NCBI GenBank assembly: GCA_963844235.1 | Contig: CAWJNF010000006.1 | Location: forward strand, 248,001 to 312,000 | Direction: 5' to 3' | Length of the DNA stretch: 64,000 nt | DNA from: CAWJNF01 sp963844235 | GTDB taxonomy: Bacteria > Actinomycetota > Thermoleophilia > Gaiellales > Gaiellaceae | Part shown: positions 9,090 to 19,249 of the stretch, one piece after another | Numbering within the stretch: the stretch's first letter is position 1 | Layout of the letters: every line of letters begins with the position of its first letter | Made by a program: the position numbers and the translations under genes | The notes under the pieces: generated by a model | Seen by the model: the letters and a program-made list of their open reading frames with translations, nothing else | Databases searched by the model: none | Told to the model about the DNA's origin: nothing

Positions 9090-10364
9090 GTGTCCAGTGC
9101 GGGCGAGCCAGGCACACCGACCGTTCGGGTGTCGCCGCAGGTCATCGATCCCGGCGAGCTCGACGCTCGGATTCAAGACCTGCTGTCCGCTGTCGACACG
9201 ACCGACCTTGACCTCGATCCGCCGCCGAGGCGGGTGAGCCGACATCCGTACCTCGAAGCCGGGCTGCGAGCGGAACGGCTCCACCAGCTCTGGGGCGCCG
9301 TCGTCACACCTGGCCTCTCGGCGGCGCACGGGCTGGGAGGATCCGCCCGGCGGGTGGTCCAGCGCGTCATTCGGAGAATCAGTCGGTGGTACGTGGAGCC
9401 GCGCTGGGACACACAGCGCGAGATCGACGCGGAGATGGCGCGATTCGCCACCGACGCGGTGCAGTCCATGCGACGGACCTATATCGAGCTCTGTGACGCG
9501 CGACGAGAGATCGACGAGCTGGGCCGGGTGCTCGACTCGCAGCGGCGTGCCCTCGCCCGCCTTCGCGACGAGCTCGACGATGACTTGGCGTCCCGCCTCG
9601 CGTTCGAGCGGGCCTCGGCCGTCGAGGTGGGCGAGCTTCGCGACGAGACGGTGGAACTGATGACTCGCCTCGGCGTTTCGTCGGCGCACGGAGCCGACTT
9701 CGACTACGTCGCCTTCACGGATCGCTTCCGGGGCGATAGCACCACGCTCGGGGCGATCCAGGCGGACTACGTCACCAAGTTCCCAGGCGCTAGCGAGCCC
9801 GGCGTGGTCGTCGATGTCGGGTGCGGGCGCGGCGAGATGTTGGAAGCCCTCCGTGCCGCCGGCCACGAGATTATCGGCATCGACCTGGACGAGAACATGG
9901 TGGCGGTCTGCCACGCAAAGGGCCTGCCGGTAGTGCGAGGCGATGGGATGACGTGGCTGGAGGGCTGCGAGCCGGGCACCCTGAAGGGGGTGTTCTCCGC
10001 ACAGGTAATCGAGCACCTTCTCACGCCTGAACTCGAGCGGTTCCTACGGGCAAGCATGACCTCCCTTCGCCATGGCGGCGTGCTCGTGATGGAGACGATC
10101 AACCCGCGCAGCCTGCACGCACTCGCCAACCACTTCTTCGCCGATCTCTCGCACGTCCGCCCGATCCATCCCGAGACCTTGCGGTTCATGTGCGAGCAAG
10201 CCGGGTTCAGCGACGTCGCGCTCATGGAGTTGTCGCCACATCCGGCCGTCGCGGAGGCCGCACGGCTTGGCGACGAGGCGGTGGACACGACCGTGCGCCA
10301 CCTCGTCGACAGTGTCTTCGGCTACCAGGATTACGCGATCGTGGCGACCAAACTCGATCGCTGA
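9090..10364 (+). CDS. SAM methyltransferase with N-terminal coiled coil
   Basis: Intact 424-residue class I methyltransferase starting at GTG. Residues 1-90 are polar. Residues 100-200 are a long helical, heptad-rich region (MARFATDAVQSMRRTYIEL, LGRVLDSQRRALARLRDEL). The catalytic domain follows at about 225-420: GVVVDVGCGRGEMLEAL, EIIGIDLDENMV, GVFSAQVIEHL and HGGVLVMETINPRSL. In ABC-exported O-antigen systems a methyltransferase joined to a coiled coil (WbdD) caps the chain and sets its length. The domain order here is reversed and no kinase is visible, so that parallel is only suggestive. Its TGA overlaps the ATG of the next gene (TGATG), a sign of translational coupling with the three-module glycosyltransferase. 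Confidence 0.85.
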   Translation: MSSAGEPGTPTVRVSPQVIDPGELDARIQDLLSAVDTTDLDLDPPPRRVSRHPYLEAGLRAERLHQLWGAVVTPGLSAAHGLGGSARRVVQRVIRRISRWYVEPRWDTQREIDAEMARFATDAVQSMRRTYIELCDARREIDELGRVLDSQRRALARLRDELDDDLASRLAFERASAVEVGELRDETVELMTRLGVSSAHGADFDYVAFTDRFRGDSTTLGAIQADYVTKFPGASEPGVVVDVGCGRGEMLEALRAAGHEIIGIDLDENMVAVCHAKGLPVVRGDGMTWLEGCEPGTLKGVFSAQVIEHLLTPELERFLRASMTSLRHGGVLVMETINPRSLHALANHFFADLSHVRPIHPETLRFMCEQAGFSDVALMELSPHPAVAEAARLGDEAVDTTVRHLVDSVFGYQDYAIVATKLDR

Positions 10365-13300
10365 TGGTTCGCCGAATCGATCAGTTCCACTCTGGCACAG
10401 CCTTCGGTGACGCCGTCACGCAGCAGATGTTCTTCCTGCGCGATCGGCTGCGGGTACTCGGCTACGAATCGGACATCTACGCCGAGCACATCGCACCGAC
10501 GCTGGCTACCGAGGTGTGCGACATCTTCGACTACGCCGGCTCGGCCTCCGACCTGCTGTTCGTTCACCACTCCATCGGTCATTCTGCGTTCGATCACCTG
10601 ATCTCGGTGGCAACTCCGCTCGTCACCGTCTTCCACAGCATTACTCCGGCCGCGTTCTTCCACGATCCGGGGATGCGGCACACGTCCGCGTCGGGCTTCA
10701 GCAGCTCCGGGAACTCAGCCGGCGGTCAGTGCACGGGATCGCCGTCAGCAACCACAATCGGAAGGAGATGCTCGACGCCGGCTTCGCCGATGCCGACGTC
10801 ATCCCCGTCCGCACAGAGTTCAAGGCCGCGCGCGCCGCTCGGGCGGACGGATCGAGCTCCCGTGACTGGCTCTTCGTGGGTCGAGTCGCACCGAACAAGC
10901 GCCAGGTCGACGTCGTGCGCGCGTTTGCGGCGTACTCACCACGCCTTCGACGACCACTCGAATCTGACGCTTGTGGGCGATACCTCGTGGGTCGACTACG
11001 TGGACGAGGTCACCGACGAGGTGAGGCGACTCGACGTCGAGCACGCAGTGCGCATAGCTGGCAAGGTCAGCGACGAGGAGCTGTGGGCCGCCTACTCCAG
11101 CGCAGGTTTCTTCGTCTCGATGAGCGAGCACGAGGGGTTTGGCGTCCCGCTGCTCGAGGCGATGGCAGCCGGGCTTCCGGTGGTCGCCCGAAGTGCAGCA
11201 GCGGTACCGGAGACGATGGGCGGTGCCGGGTTCCTCGTCGAGCGAGCCGACTACTGGACAGTTGCAGCCCTCGCCCACGCACTCGCAACGGACGCGCCGC
11301 TCCGCGACCGCGTTCGCGCGCACCAAGATCGACGGCTGCAGCGGATTGAACAGTTCGACGTGGACCGCGCGCTCCGCAAAGTGATCGAGCGCGCGACTCA
11401 CCGGCGACACCCGGTCACCGTACAGCTGCAGGGGCCGTTCGAGACCAGCTACAGCCTGGCCGTGCTCAACCGGGAGCTGGCCGTGCGCGCTCAGCTCGTA
11501 CGAGGACCTCGACGTGAGCATCTACGCCACGGAGGGCCCCGGCGACTACGCGCCACAGGAACGAGACCTTGCCGCCCACCCCCGCGCTGCAGCATTGTGG
11601 GCCAAGAGTCCAGCGGAGCCGTATCCCGACGTCGCGATCCGGCAGATGTACCCACCCCGCGTCAACGACTCGCTTGCGGCGATGACGTTCCAGTACTTCG
11701 GCTGGGAGGAGAGCGGACTGCCGGAGGCGTATGTGCAGGAGTTCAACCGTCATCTCGATGGCATCGGCGTGATGTCCCAGTTCGTCGCCGACCTCCTGCG
11801 TGACTCGGGCGTTGTGGTGCCGATCGAGGTGGTCGGCGTCGGTGTCCACCGGCCGGAGCGAGGCCCGGTCGACGACCTGCCCGAGCTCGCAGGTGCACGC
11901 GGGTTCCGCTTCCTCCACATCAGCGCCGCGTTTCCGCGCAAGGGAGTCGACTTGCTGCTGCGCGCGTACTTCGACGCGTTCACGGGCGCCGACGACGTCA
12001 GCCTGGTGCTGAAGACCTATCCGAACCCGCACAACGAGGTCGAGAGCGATCTACGACACGTCACCGCCAGCAGCACTCCTATCCGCCAGACGTTCGCTGG
12101 ATCGATCGCGACCTTTCGGCAGAACAGGTAGCCGGCCTGTACCACCTGGCTCACAGCTACGTACATCCGGCTCGTGGGGAGGGCTTCGGTCTACCGGTCG
12201 CCGAAGCAATGCTGGCCGAGGTTCCGGTGATCTCGGTCGCTGCGACCGGGCTCGCAGACTTCGTCGGTGAACACACCGCCGCGACCATCCCGTACACGAT
12301 CGCGCCTGCGCAGTCGCACCTCAGCGTGCCGGGATCGACATGGGTGGAGCCAGACGCCGGAGCGCTGGCTGACGCAATGCGCGATGCCTTCGTCGGCAAC
12401 GATTCCCAACGGCGCAACGAGCGGGTCGCCAGAGCCAAGGAACTGATCGAGCGCCGCTTCTCCTGGCCGGCTGTTGCCGATCGCTGGAGCAGGTTCATCG
12501 CCGTACGGCGCCAGTGCCGTCCCGGAATCAAGGTCGCCATGGTGACCTCGTTCAACACGCGATGTGGCATCGCCGAGTACACGCGGGCACTCGTGGATGG
12601 CCTGGCGAACTTCGTCGATGCCGATATGTACGCAGATCGCGATGCGACGCCGATCGACCCGTACTGGAGGAGTCGGTTTCGCGGACATGGCACCAGGGCA
12701 TCCACGACGATCTCGACGACCTCCACCAGGCGCTCGATCGGTCTACGGCCGAGATCGTGCACGTTCAATACAACATGGGGTTCTTCAGCGCTCGGGCGCT
12801 TCAACAGCTGATCCTCCGCGAACGCCGGCCCGTCGTCGTGACCCTGCACCGGACTTCAGACCTACCGATCCACGACCGAGTGCTGTCCCTCCGCGATGCC
12901 CGTGACGGCCTGCGGCGGGCCGCGCATGTGATCGTCCACCAACGCGCCGATGTCGAGCATCTCCGTGCGATCGGCGTCACGGAGAACGTCTCGCTCATCC
13001 CCATCGGTTGCGATCCACCTAGCCGTCTGGACATGCGAACGATGCGCACCGCCCACGCCGTGGATCAGGACGCCAAGGTCGTGGGGACCTTCGGGTTCCT
13101 CCTCCCCCACAAGGGTACGTTGGAGCTCATCCGCGCCGTCGCTGAGGCTGCGCGACGGTGGCGACGACGTCCGGCTGCTCGCCGTCACGGCATTGCATCC
13201 GAATCCGTCCTCATCGAGCTACCATGATCGATGCCGGTCCGAGATCGAGTTGCTCGGCCTCGAGCACTTCGTGAGCCTCAAGTCGGAGTACGTGTCCGAC

Positions 13301-13690
13301 GGGGTCGCCAAAGAGCTCCTCGCGGCGTGCGATGTCATCGCATTGCCATACGGTGAGACACTCGAGTCGTCGAGCGCCGCGCTGCGTTCAGTGCTCCCGG
13401 TCGGAAGACCCATCGTCGTCAGCGAGATGCCGATCTTCGACGACGCCCGGAATGCGCTCAGCCATGTCAGCTCGCCGGTCGACGTCGACGAGTTGGCCCG
13501 TGAGCTGCGCCGGCTGCTGCGCTCGGAGACCAGCGCCGACAAGTTAGGACGGGCTGCCGAGCAGTTCTGTCGCACAAACTCCTGGTCGGCCACGGCAGCT
13601 CGCACGCGTGCGCTGTACGAGCAGCTGGTGCGTGTCGAGCTCGAGGACTACCGGGACGCTCACCCGACCGAGGTCATCGGGATGCGTTGA
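10364..13690 (+). pseudogene. Three-module GT4 glycosyltransferase, frames broken
   Basis: One continuous protein of about 1,108 residues can be read through six frame changes (near 10690, 10930, 11505, 12090, 12680 and 13150) whose net effect is zero. Module 1 (10364-11400) begins MVRRIDQFHSGTAFGDAV and has DWLFVGRVAPNKRQVDVV and SEHEGFGVPLLEAMAAGLPV. Module 2 (about 11410-12500) has RFLHISAAFPRKGVDLLL and GEGFGLPVAEAMLAEVPV. Module 3 (about 12530-13690) begins KVAMVTSFNTRCGIAEYTRA and has GTFGFLLPHKGTLELI with a weaker EX7E region (GETLESSSAALRSVL). Tandem GT4 modules are known in mannan polymerases such as WbdA. No stop separates the modules, so a single polypeptide is likely. The indels look technical because conservation continues across each one. 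Confidence 0.7.
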
Positions 13691-14730
13691 CGACGATGTT
13701 CTCTAGGGTCAGAGATGCCGTCACGTCCCGATGCCGGTCGAATGAAGAGGTAGCGGCTTCCATCACCGAGTCAGGGACTGATCCATCGCGCCGTGGTAGT
13801 GAAAGGCTTGCTACACCTGAGGACATCTGGGCTTGCTTTCGCTTACTGCTGCGACGAGAACCGTCATCGGCTGAGTGGATCGGCCACTCGTCGCATGCCG
13901 GCATGCCGCTCGACGATGTGGTGACGGCGTTCCTGACGTCACTCGAGTTCAAGCTCGGTCACGCCGATCTCGTGACGTCTGATCTCGAGCTCGTCGAGAT
14001 CGATGACCGGAAGATGTATGTGTACGCAGATGACGCCGGTATCAGCGCAATGCTTCGAGCGGGCCCATATGAACCAGATGTGACAGCGTTCGTTGTGTCC
14101 CGGCTACAGCCAGGACACATATTTGTCGACATCGGCGCGAACCTGGGCTATTTCTCGCTGCTCGCTGCGACGGTCGTCGAGCATGGTCAAGTCATCGCGG
14201 TCGAGCCTTCAAACCGCAACGTAATGGCACTTCGCACCAGCATCCGCGCGAACGACCTCACCAACATCCAGGTGCTGAACGTCGCAGCCTCATCGACCTG
14301 GCAACTGCTTGCATTCGGAGTGAGCGGAACCAACGGGATCACGGGCGCGCTCGCCTCAGACGACACTAATATCGAGGTAGTGCAGGGCATACCACTGGAC
14401 GATGCGCTGCAGATCGACCGACTCGATGTTGTGAAGATTGACGTGGAGGGCGCCGAGTTCCAAGCACTGTCAGGGTTGCGCTCACACCTGGTTCAGTTTC
14501 GGCCGACAATTGTCTCGGAATTTTCGCCATCAGCGCTGCAGGTTGTTTCGGGCGTGGCGGGCGAGACGTACCTGAACTTCCTGTTCGACCTCGGATATAC
14601 CGCTGCCGTCCTGAACCCTGACGGCACGCTGGGAATGTCGGTCGAGGATGCCCAACCGATCCTTCGAGCCTTCGAGGACACTGGAGCTGAGCACATCGAC
14701 GTCGTATTCGAGAGCCGCTCAACAGCCTAG
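13687..14730 (+). CDS. FkbM-family methyltransferase with DUF4214-like domain
   Basis: Residues about 40-95 (ATPEDIWACFRLLLRREPSS and PLDDVVTAFLTSLEFK) have the helical pattern of DUF4214, a domain often attached to glycan enzymes. Residues 135-340 are an FkbM-type SAM methyltransferase: HIFVDIGANLGYFSLLAA (motif I), VIAVEPSNRNVMAL, and RLDVVKIDVEGAEFQAL, the FkbM signature. The start may be TTG 13687, overlapping the previous stop, or ATG 13696 (MFSRVRDAV). Both are close to the upstream gene, so it is co-transcribed with the three-module glycosyltransferase. The gene is intact. A likely role is O-methylation of a sugar in the exported glycan. Its base composition is slightly less GC-rich than that of its neighbours. 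Confidence 0.85.
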   Translation: MTTMFSRVRDAVTSRCRSNEEVAASITESGTDPSRRGSERLATPEDIWACFRLLLRREPSSAEWIGHSSHAGMPLDDVVTAFLTSLEFKLGHADLVTSDLELVEIDDRKMYVYADDAGISAMLRAGPYEPDVTAFVVSRLQPGHIFVDIGANLGYFSLLAATVVEHGQVIAVEPSNRNVMALRTSIRANDLTNIQVLNVAASSTWQLLAFGVSGTNGITGALASDDTNIEVVQGIPLDDALQIDRLDVVKIDVEGAEFQALSGLRSHLVQFRPTIVSEFSPSALQVVSGVAGETYLNFLFDLGYTAAVLNPDGTLGMSVEDAQPILRAFEDTGAEHIDVVFESRSTA

Positions 14731-14830
14731 GACCTGTCGGCTGCGCTCTGCAGCCGCTCGGATGCCCCACGCCGCCAGCACGCGGCGATGGAGAACCGAG
14801 GGCGTGCGCCCGTCCCGCATGACGTCGGTC

Positions 14831-16048
14831 TCAGCCTCGACGTCCACTTGCACGAGATGAGACCACGACTGAGACCGATCGACGACGGATACCGCTATCT
14901 AGCTGGGATGATGCGTCGGCTCGATGGTCCAGGCCGATGCCAGTCGATCCGACCGAGCCATCGGGAGCGGTCTCCGCGAACCACCTGATCGTGCGCAGCA
15001 CGCCGTCCTCCCAGGAGAGCCGCGGCCGCCAGCCCGTGAGCTCGGTCAGGCGGGTCGAGTCGCATCGCAGCGCCATCACGTCGCTTGCGCCAGGCCGGAA
15101 GCGCTCCGCTTTGCTTACGAGCTCGCGCTTCGGCCAGAAACCCTCCTCCTCGCCGATTCGCAGGATGAGCGCGGCCCACGCGCCGATCGCGATGTGCTCT
15201 CCCTGGCCGAAGCAGTAGACGTCGCCCGGACGACCGTGTATGCCAACGAGCAGATGCGCCCGCACGCTGTCGCCGCAGTACACGAAGTCCCGCTCCGGCT
15301 CTAGATTGCCGATCTCGACGACATCGCGCTCGAGTGCCTGGGTGATGATGGTTCCCGTGATGTAGCGCGGGTTCTGACGGGGGCCGTATGTATTGAACAT
15401 CCGCGTCACGACAGCCGGCACGCCGTACGCGTCGTGGAAGTTCACGGTCAGGAAGTCCGCCGCCAGCTTGGACGTTGCGTACACGGACTTCGGGTTCAGC
15501 GGCGATTCCTCGTGCAGGACGAGCCCGCCGTCGTCGTCGAACGAGTGGCGCGCGCGCGCTCCGTCGCGGACGTTTCCGTACTCCTCCGACGTACCTGACG
15601 TCGAGAGCTTCTCGAGCTCGACCCCGTGATCGACGATCGATTGGAGGAGGTTCAGCGTGCCCAGCACGTTCGTCGTCAGCGTCTCGTAGGGACGCAGCCA
15701 GGACTCCCCGACATGCGCCTGGGCGCCAAGGTGGAAGACGAAGGGCGGATCGGACGCGGACGCCAGTGCCTTGACCGCACTGTCGACGGCGAGGCGATCC
15801 GTGAGGTCTCCCCAGTGCACGGATACGTCCTGGCGGAGATGGCCGATGTTGTGCAGAGCGCCGCTCGACGTGGCGCGCACGAAGACGTGCACGCGCGCTC
15901 CGAGCCGCACGAGCGCCTCCGTCACGTGCGAGCCCATGAAGCCGTCGGCACCCGTGACGAGCACGGTGCGGCCAGCGTAGGCATCTCCGACGTCCTCGTT
16001 GAGCGCGGCGAGGTCGTCGGCGCGCAGCGTCTCGTCGCTCCCGGCCAT
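14831..16048 (-). CDS. NAD-dependent sugar epimerase/4,6-dehydratase (extended SDR)
   Basis: Extended short-chain dehydrogenase acting on nucleotide sugars. The Rossmann motif TVLVTGADGFMGSHVTEAL lies after a polar 25-residue leader. The catalytic triad region is readable: LSTSGTSEEYGNV (Ser/Thr and the EEYG pattern of dehydratases) and SVYATSKLAADFL (YxxxK). Substrate-binding parts include VVTRMFNTYGPRQNPRYI and the late block LTELTGWRPRLSWEDGV. ATG 16048 (MAGSDETLRAD) is chosen because the longer frame overlaps the divergent gmd start region. It lies 43 bp from gmd and is divergent, so the two probably share a control region and supply related deoxysugars. Whether the substrate is a GDP- or dTDP-sugar is not decided by the sequence. 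The C-terminal 40 residues are atypical. Confidence 0.85.
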   Translation of the reverse strand: MAGSDETLRADDLAALNEDVGDAYAGRTVLVTGADGFMGSHVTEALVRLGARVHVFVRATSSGALHNIGHLRQDVSVHWGDLTDRLAVDSAVKALASASDPPFVFHLGAQAHVGESWLRPYETLTTNVLGTLNLLQSIVDHGVELEKLSTSGTSEEYGNVRDGARARHSFDDDGGLVLHEESPLNPKSVYATSKLAADFLTVNFHDAYGVPAVVTRMFNTYGPRQNPRYITGTIITQALERDVVEIGNLEPERDFVYCGDSVRAHLLVGIHGRPGDVYCFGQGEHIAIGAWAALILRIGEEEGFWPKRELVSKAERFRPGASDVMALRCDSTRLTELTGWRPRLSWEDGVLRTIRWFAETAPDGSVGSTGIGLDHRADASSQLDSGIRRRSVSVVVSSRASGRRG

Positions 16049-16091
16049 GACTGGAGATGATGGTAGCCCAGCGCGCGGTACGATCAAGCGC

Positions 16092-17091
16092 GTGTCCGGG
16101 CCTGCCCTGATCACAGGCATAGCAGGGCAGGACGGCTCTCTTCTCGCCGAGCTTCTTCTGGAGCGCGGCTACGAGGTCATCGGCGTCGTTCGAGATCTCG
16201 AGAAGCCACGGCCGAACCTCGAAGCGTTCGAAGCGCAGCTCGAGCTTTCTGATCTCGACGTCACGGACAGCCAGACCACTGGTCGCCGCGTTAGAACGAT
16301 GGCAGCCGAGCGAGGTCTACAACCTTGCCGCCGTGACGTTCGTACCCCATGCGTGGGAGGATCCGCTCGCCGTGGCACGCGTCGGCGTGGTCGCGTTCAC
16401 GTCCCTGCTCGAGGCGATTCGGCGCGTGAGCCCGTCCACTCGGGTCGCGCAGGCGTCCTCGGCCGAGATCTTCGGAGAGCCGAGACACTCACCGCAGAAC
16501 GAGAGCACGCGGATCGCGCCCCTGACCCCCTACGGGATTGCCAAGGCGTATGCCCACTTTCTCACGGGCGCGTACCGCGGAAAGCACGGTCTGCATGCCT
16601 CCTCCGCCATCCTCTTCAACCACGAGTCGCCTCGCCGGCCGGTCGAGTTCGTCACCCGCAAGATCACGCAGGCCGCGGCACAGGCGAAGCTGGGTCGCCT
16701 GGATCAACTGACGCTCGGCAGTCTCGACGCACGGCGCGACTGGGGAGACGCCCGCGACCATGTCCGTGCAATGTGGCTCATGCTCCAGGCCGACGAGCCC
16801 GGCGACTACGTCGTCGCTACGGGCGAATCGCACTCCGTCGGTGAGCTCGCAGAGCTCGCCTTCGGTTACGTCGGGCTCGACTGGCGGGAATACGTGCGTA
16901 CCGATGAGGCTCTCGAGCGTGGCAGGACCGGAGCGCCCGAGCTTGTCGGCGACGCATCGAAGGCACGGCGGTGCCTTGGCTGGGAGCCCAGCGTCGGCTT
17001 CGAGGAGCTCGTGCGAACGATGGTAGACGCGGATCTCGAACGACTTCGGAGCGGAGCCGAGCGCTCCCGGCCGGCGAGCAGCGAGCCATGA
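16092..17091 (+). CDS. gmd: GDP-mannose 4,6-dehydratase (one frameshift)
   Basis: Converts GDP-mannose to GDP-4-keto-6-deoxymannose, precursor of GDP-rhamnose and GDP-fucose type sugars. The N-terminus ALITGIAGQDGSLLAELLLE is the family's Rossmann motif. The frame changes near 16280, after which LVAALERWQPSEVYNLAAVT, ASSAEIFGEP, LTPYGIAKAYAHFL (YxxxK), ILFNHESPRR and RDWGDARDHVRAMW follow in the standard order for Gmd. Reconstructed length is about 332 residues. GTG 16092 is chosen because it immediately precedes the Rossmann strand. The gene end overlaps the start of the ABC permease gene (ATG at 17088, stop at 17089-17091), so sugar supply and export are in one operon. A single-base error would explain the break. 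Confidence 0.85.
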
Positions 17092-17942
17092 TCGCCGTCG
17101 ACGAGAAGCTCGAAGCTGCTCCGCTGCCGATCCATCGCTCCCGTCCGCGCGGGATGGGCCGGACGCTGCGTGAGGTCTGGACGCATCGGGAGCTGCTCCG
17201 CATCCTGACCTGGCGCGAGGTCCGAATGCGCTACAAGAGCTCGCTGCTCGGGATCGTGTGGTCCGTCCTGAACCCGCTCGTCCTGATGTGCGTCTACTGG
17301 TTCCTGTTCACGATTGCCTTCCCGTCGGACGTCATCCCGCGCCTACCCGCGTACATGCTGCTCGGCCTCGTCGCCTGGAACTTCTTCGCGATCGGAATCA
17401 TGAGCGCGTCGACGAGTTTGCTCGCCAACGCGGGCATCGTGACTCGCGTTGCGTTTCCGCGCCAGCTCGTGCCCCTCTCCATGGTCGCGCACGCGTTCGT
17501 CAACTTCCTCATCGGCTGCGTGATCGTGATCCCGTTCCTCGTGATCACTCGGTCGGCGCCGGGCATCGAGACCATCCAGGTCGTTCCGCTCGTCCTCCTC
17601 TTCGTGATCTTCGTCGCGGGGATCGCCTTGCTCCTGGCCGCCGGCACGGTCTTCTTCCGCGACGTGGAGCATCTGGTCGGCGTGCTCCTCTTCCCGCTCT
17701 TCTTCGCCACGCCCATTCTGTGGTCGTTCGAGTCGCTCGGCATCGAGGGTACCCGGAAGACCATCCTGTTCTTCGTCAACCCGGTGACGCCCTACGTGGC
17801 AGGCTTTCGGACGATGTTCTACGACCCGCAGTGGCTCACCGGGTGGGTCTGGGCCTACATGGTGGTCGGAGCGGCGGCGGCGTTGTTGCTCGGGCTCTGG
17901 GTGTTCTCGCGCGTCTACGACGAGCTGCCGGCCGAGCTATGA
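17088..17942 (+). CDS. wzm: Polysaccharide ABC exporter permease
   Basis: ABC-2 type membrane subunit that moves lipid-linked polysaccharide across the cytoplasmic membrane. A cytoplasmic leader is followed by LTWREVRMRYKSSLLGIVWS, the conserved amphipathic element before helix 1. Six hydrophobic segments follow (for example PLVLMCVYWFLFTIAF, PAYMLLGLVAWNFFAIGI and VVGAAAALLLGLWVF), with the typical FFRDVEHLVGVLLFP between them. At 284 residues it has the normal length. It overlaps both neighbours by four bases (ATGA pattern), so gmd, wzm and wzt form one coupled unit. Intact. The pairing with a Wzt carrying a C-terminal extension predicts a polymer finished in the cytoplasm before export. 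Confidence 0.93.
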   Translation: MIAVDEKLEAAPLPIHRSRPRGMGRTLREVWTHRELLRILTWREVRMRYKSSLLGIVWSVLNPLVLMCVYWFLFTIAFPSDVIPRLPAYMLLGLVAWNFFAIGIMSASTSLLANAGIVTRVAFPRQLVPLSMVAHAFVNFLIGCVIVIPFLVITRSAPGIETIQVVPLVLLFVIFVAGIALLLAAGTVFFRDVEHLVGVLLFPLFFATPILWSFESLGIEGTRKTILFFVNPVTPYVAGFRTMFYDPQWLTGWVWAYMVVGAAAALLLGLWVFSRVYDELPAEL

Positions 17943-19249
17943 GCCAGCAGTCTGCCTCCAGCCTGCGCCCAGGAGAGATTCGCGTCGCCGATCTCTGGCG
18001 ACGCTATCGGCTGACGCGGGAGCGCAACGCGACCCTGAAGGAGACAGTCCTGAGGCGGCGCCGTGTGACGGGTGAGGACTTCTGGGCGCTCCGGGGCGTC
18101 TCGTTCGACGTCTCGCCGGGGACGGGCCTGGGCGTCATCGGCGTGAACGGCTCCGGCAAGACGACCCTCCTCAAGGTCATCGCCGGTGTGCTCGGGCCCA
18201 GCCATGGGACGGTCGACGTGGGCGGATCGATGGCATCCCTGCTCGATCTCGGCTCGGGCTTCAGTCCGGAGTTCACGGGTCGCGAGAACATCTACTTGAA
18301 CGCGGCACTGCTCGGTATTCCGAACAAGGCCGTCGACCGCCGCCTGGACGAGATCGTCGACTTCTCGGGGCTCGGCTCCTTCATCGACCAGCCCGTGCGG
18401 ACCTACTCCACGGGCATGATGCTTCGCCTCGCCTTCTCTGTCGCCGTCACCGTCGAGGCGGAGATCCTGCTGCTCGACGAGGTGCTCGCCGTCGGGGACG
18501 AGGCCTTCCAGAAGAAGTGCCTCGGCAAGATGTTCGAGCGTCGGGCCGGCGATACGACGATCGTGTTCGTCAGTCACGACACGAGTGCGGTGCAGCTCAT
18601 CTGCGATCAGGTCATCCTCCTCGAGCAAGGGAGAGTCATCGCGAATGGCAAAGCGGCGGAGGTCGTCGCCCGCTACCACGAGAGCCTCAGCGGGGCGGTA
18701 CCAACGCCGGCACAAACCAGCGAGATTCCTGCCCCTGACGTGCCCGCCGATGCACCTCTCGGCGCCCTTCCGGAGACGCGGTCCTGGGGCAGCGGGCGCG
18801 TGCGGATCGAGAGCGTGCGGCTACGCAACGAGCGCGGCGAGGTGACGACGTCGTTCCTGGGATCGGCGCAGCTGCGTGTCGAGGTGGACTACGCCTTCGA
18901 CGATCCGGCCGCCGACGAGCCGGATTTCGCCGTGAGCGTGAGCCAGCTCGACGGCGATCTGCTGTTTGCCGCTCACAGCACCTTCGACGACGCGGAGATG
19001 GAGGTGCTCCGTCCACGCGGGACCGTCGCGCTCGTCGTTCCCGAGCTGCCCTTGCTCCAGGGCAGGTTCGTATTCTCCGTCAGCGTCTCGTCGAAGCACG
19101 GGAGCGAGGTCTACCACTCGCTCGAACGGTGGCTCGAGTTCTCGGTTTTCGCTCCGACGAGAGGAGAGGGCCCTGTTGCGCTTCGCCACCGCTGGGAGCT
19201 GTCACCCGCGGCGGATCCGGCAGTTGCGACGGCCACGCTCAGGCGCTAG
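17939..19249 (+). CDS. wzt: Polysaccharide ABC exporter ATPase with cargo-binding domain
   Basis: ATP-binding subunit partnering Wzm. Walker A is GVNGSGKTT, the signature is TYSTGMMLRLAFSVA, Walker B is ILLLDEVLAVGD and the switch histidine lies in VFVSHD. The ATPase occupies residues 1-250. A linker rich in Pro and Ala follows, then a beta-sandwich of about 150 residues (WGSGRVRIESVRLRNERGEV and LPLLQGRFVFSVSVSSKHGS) equivalent to the Wzt C-terminal domain. In O8/O9a-type systems that domain binds the capped end of the finished chain. With 436 residues it is full length. The methyltransferases upstream are candidate makers of the capping group. It starts at ATG 17939 inside the last codons of wzm. 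Confidence 0.93.
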   Translation: MSQQSASSLRPGEIRVADLWRRYRLTRERNATLKETVLRRRRVTGEDFWALRGVSFDVSPGTGLGVIGVNGSGKTTLLKVIAGVLGPSHGTVDVGGSMASLLDLGSGFSPEFTGRENIYLNAALLGIPNKAVDRRLDEIVDFSGLGSFIDQPVRTYSTGMMLRLAFSVAVTVEAEILLLDEVLAVGDEAFQKKCLGKMFERRAGDTTIVFVSHDTSAVQLICDQVILLEQGRVIANGKAAEVVARYHESLSGAVPTPAQTSEIPAPDVPADAPLGALPETRSWGSGRVRIESVRLRNERGEVTTSFLGSAQLRVEVDYAFDDPAADEPDFAVSVSQLDGDLLFAAHSTFDDAEMEVLRPRGTVALVVPELPLLQGRFVFSVSVSSKHGSEVYHSLERWLEFSVFAPTRGEGPVALRHRWELSPAADPAVATATLRR

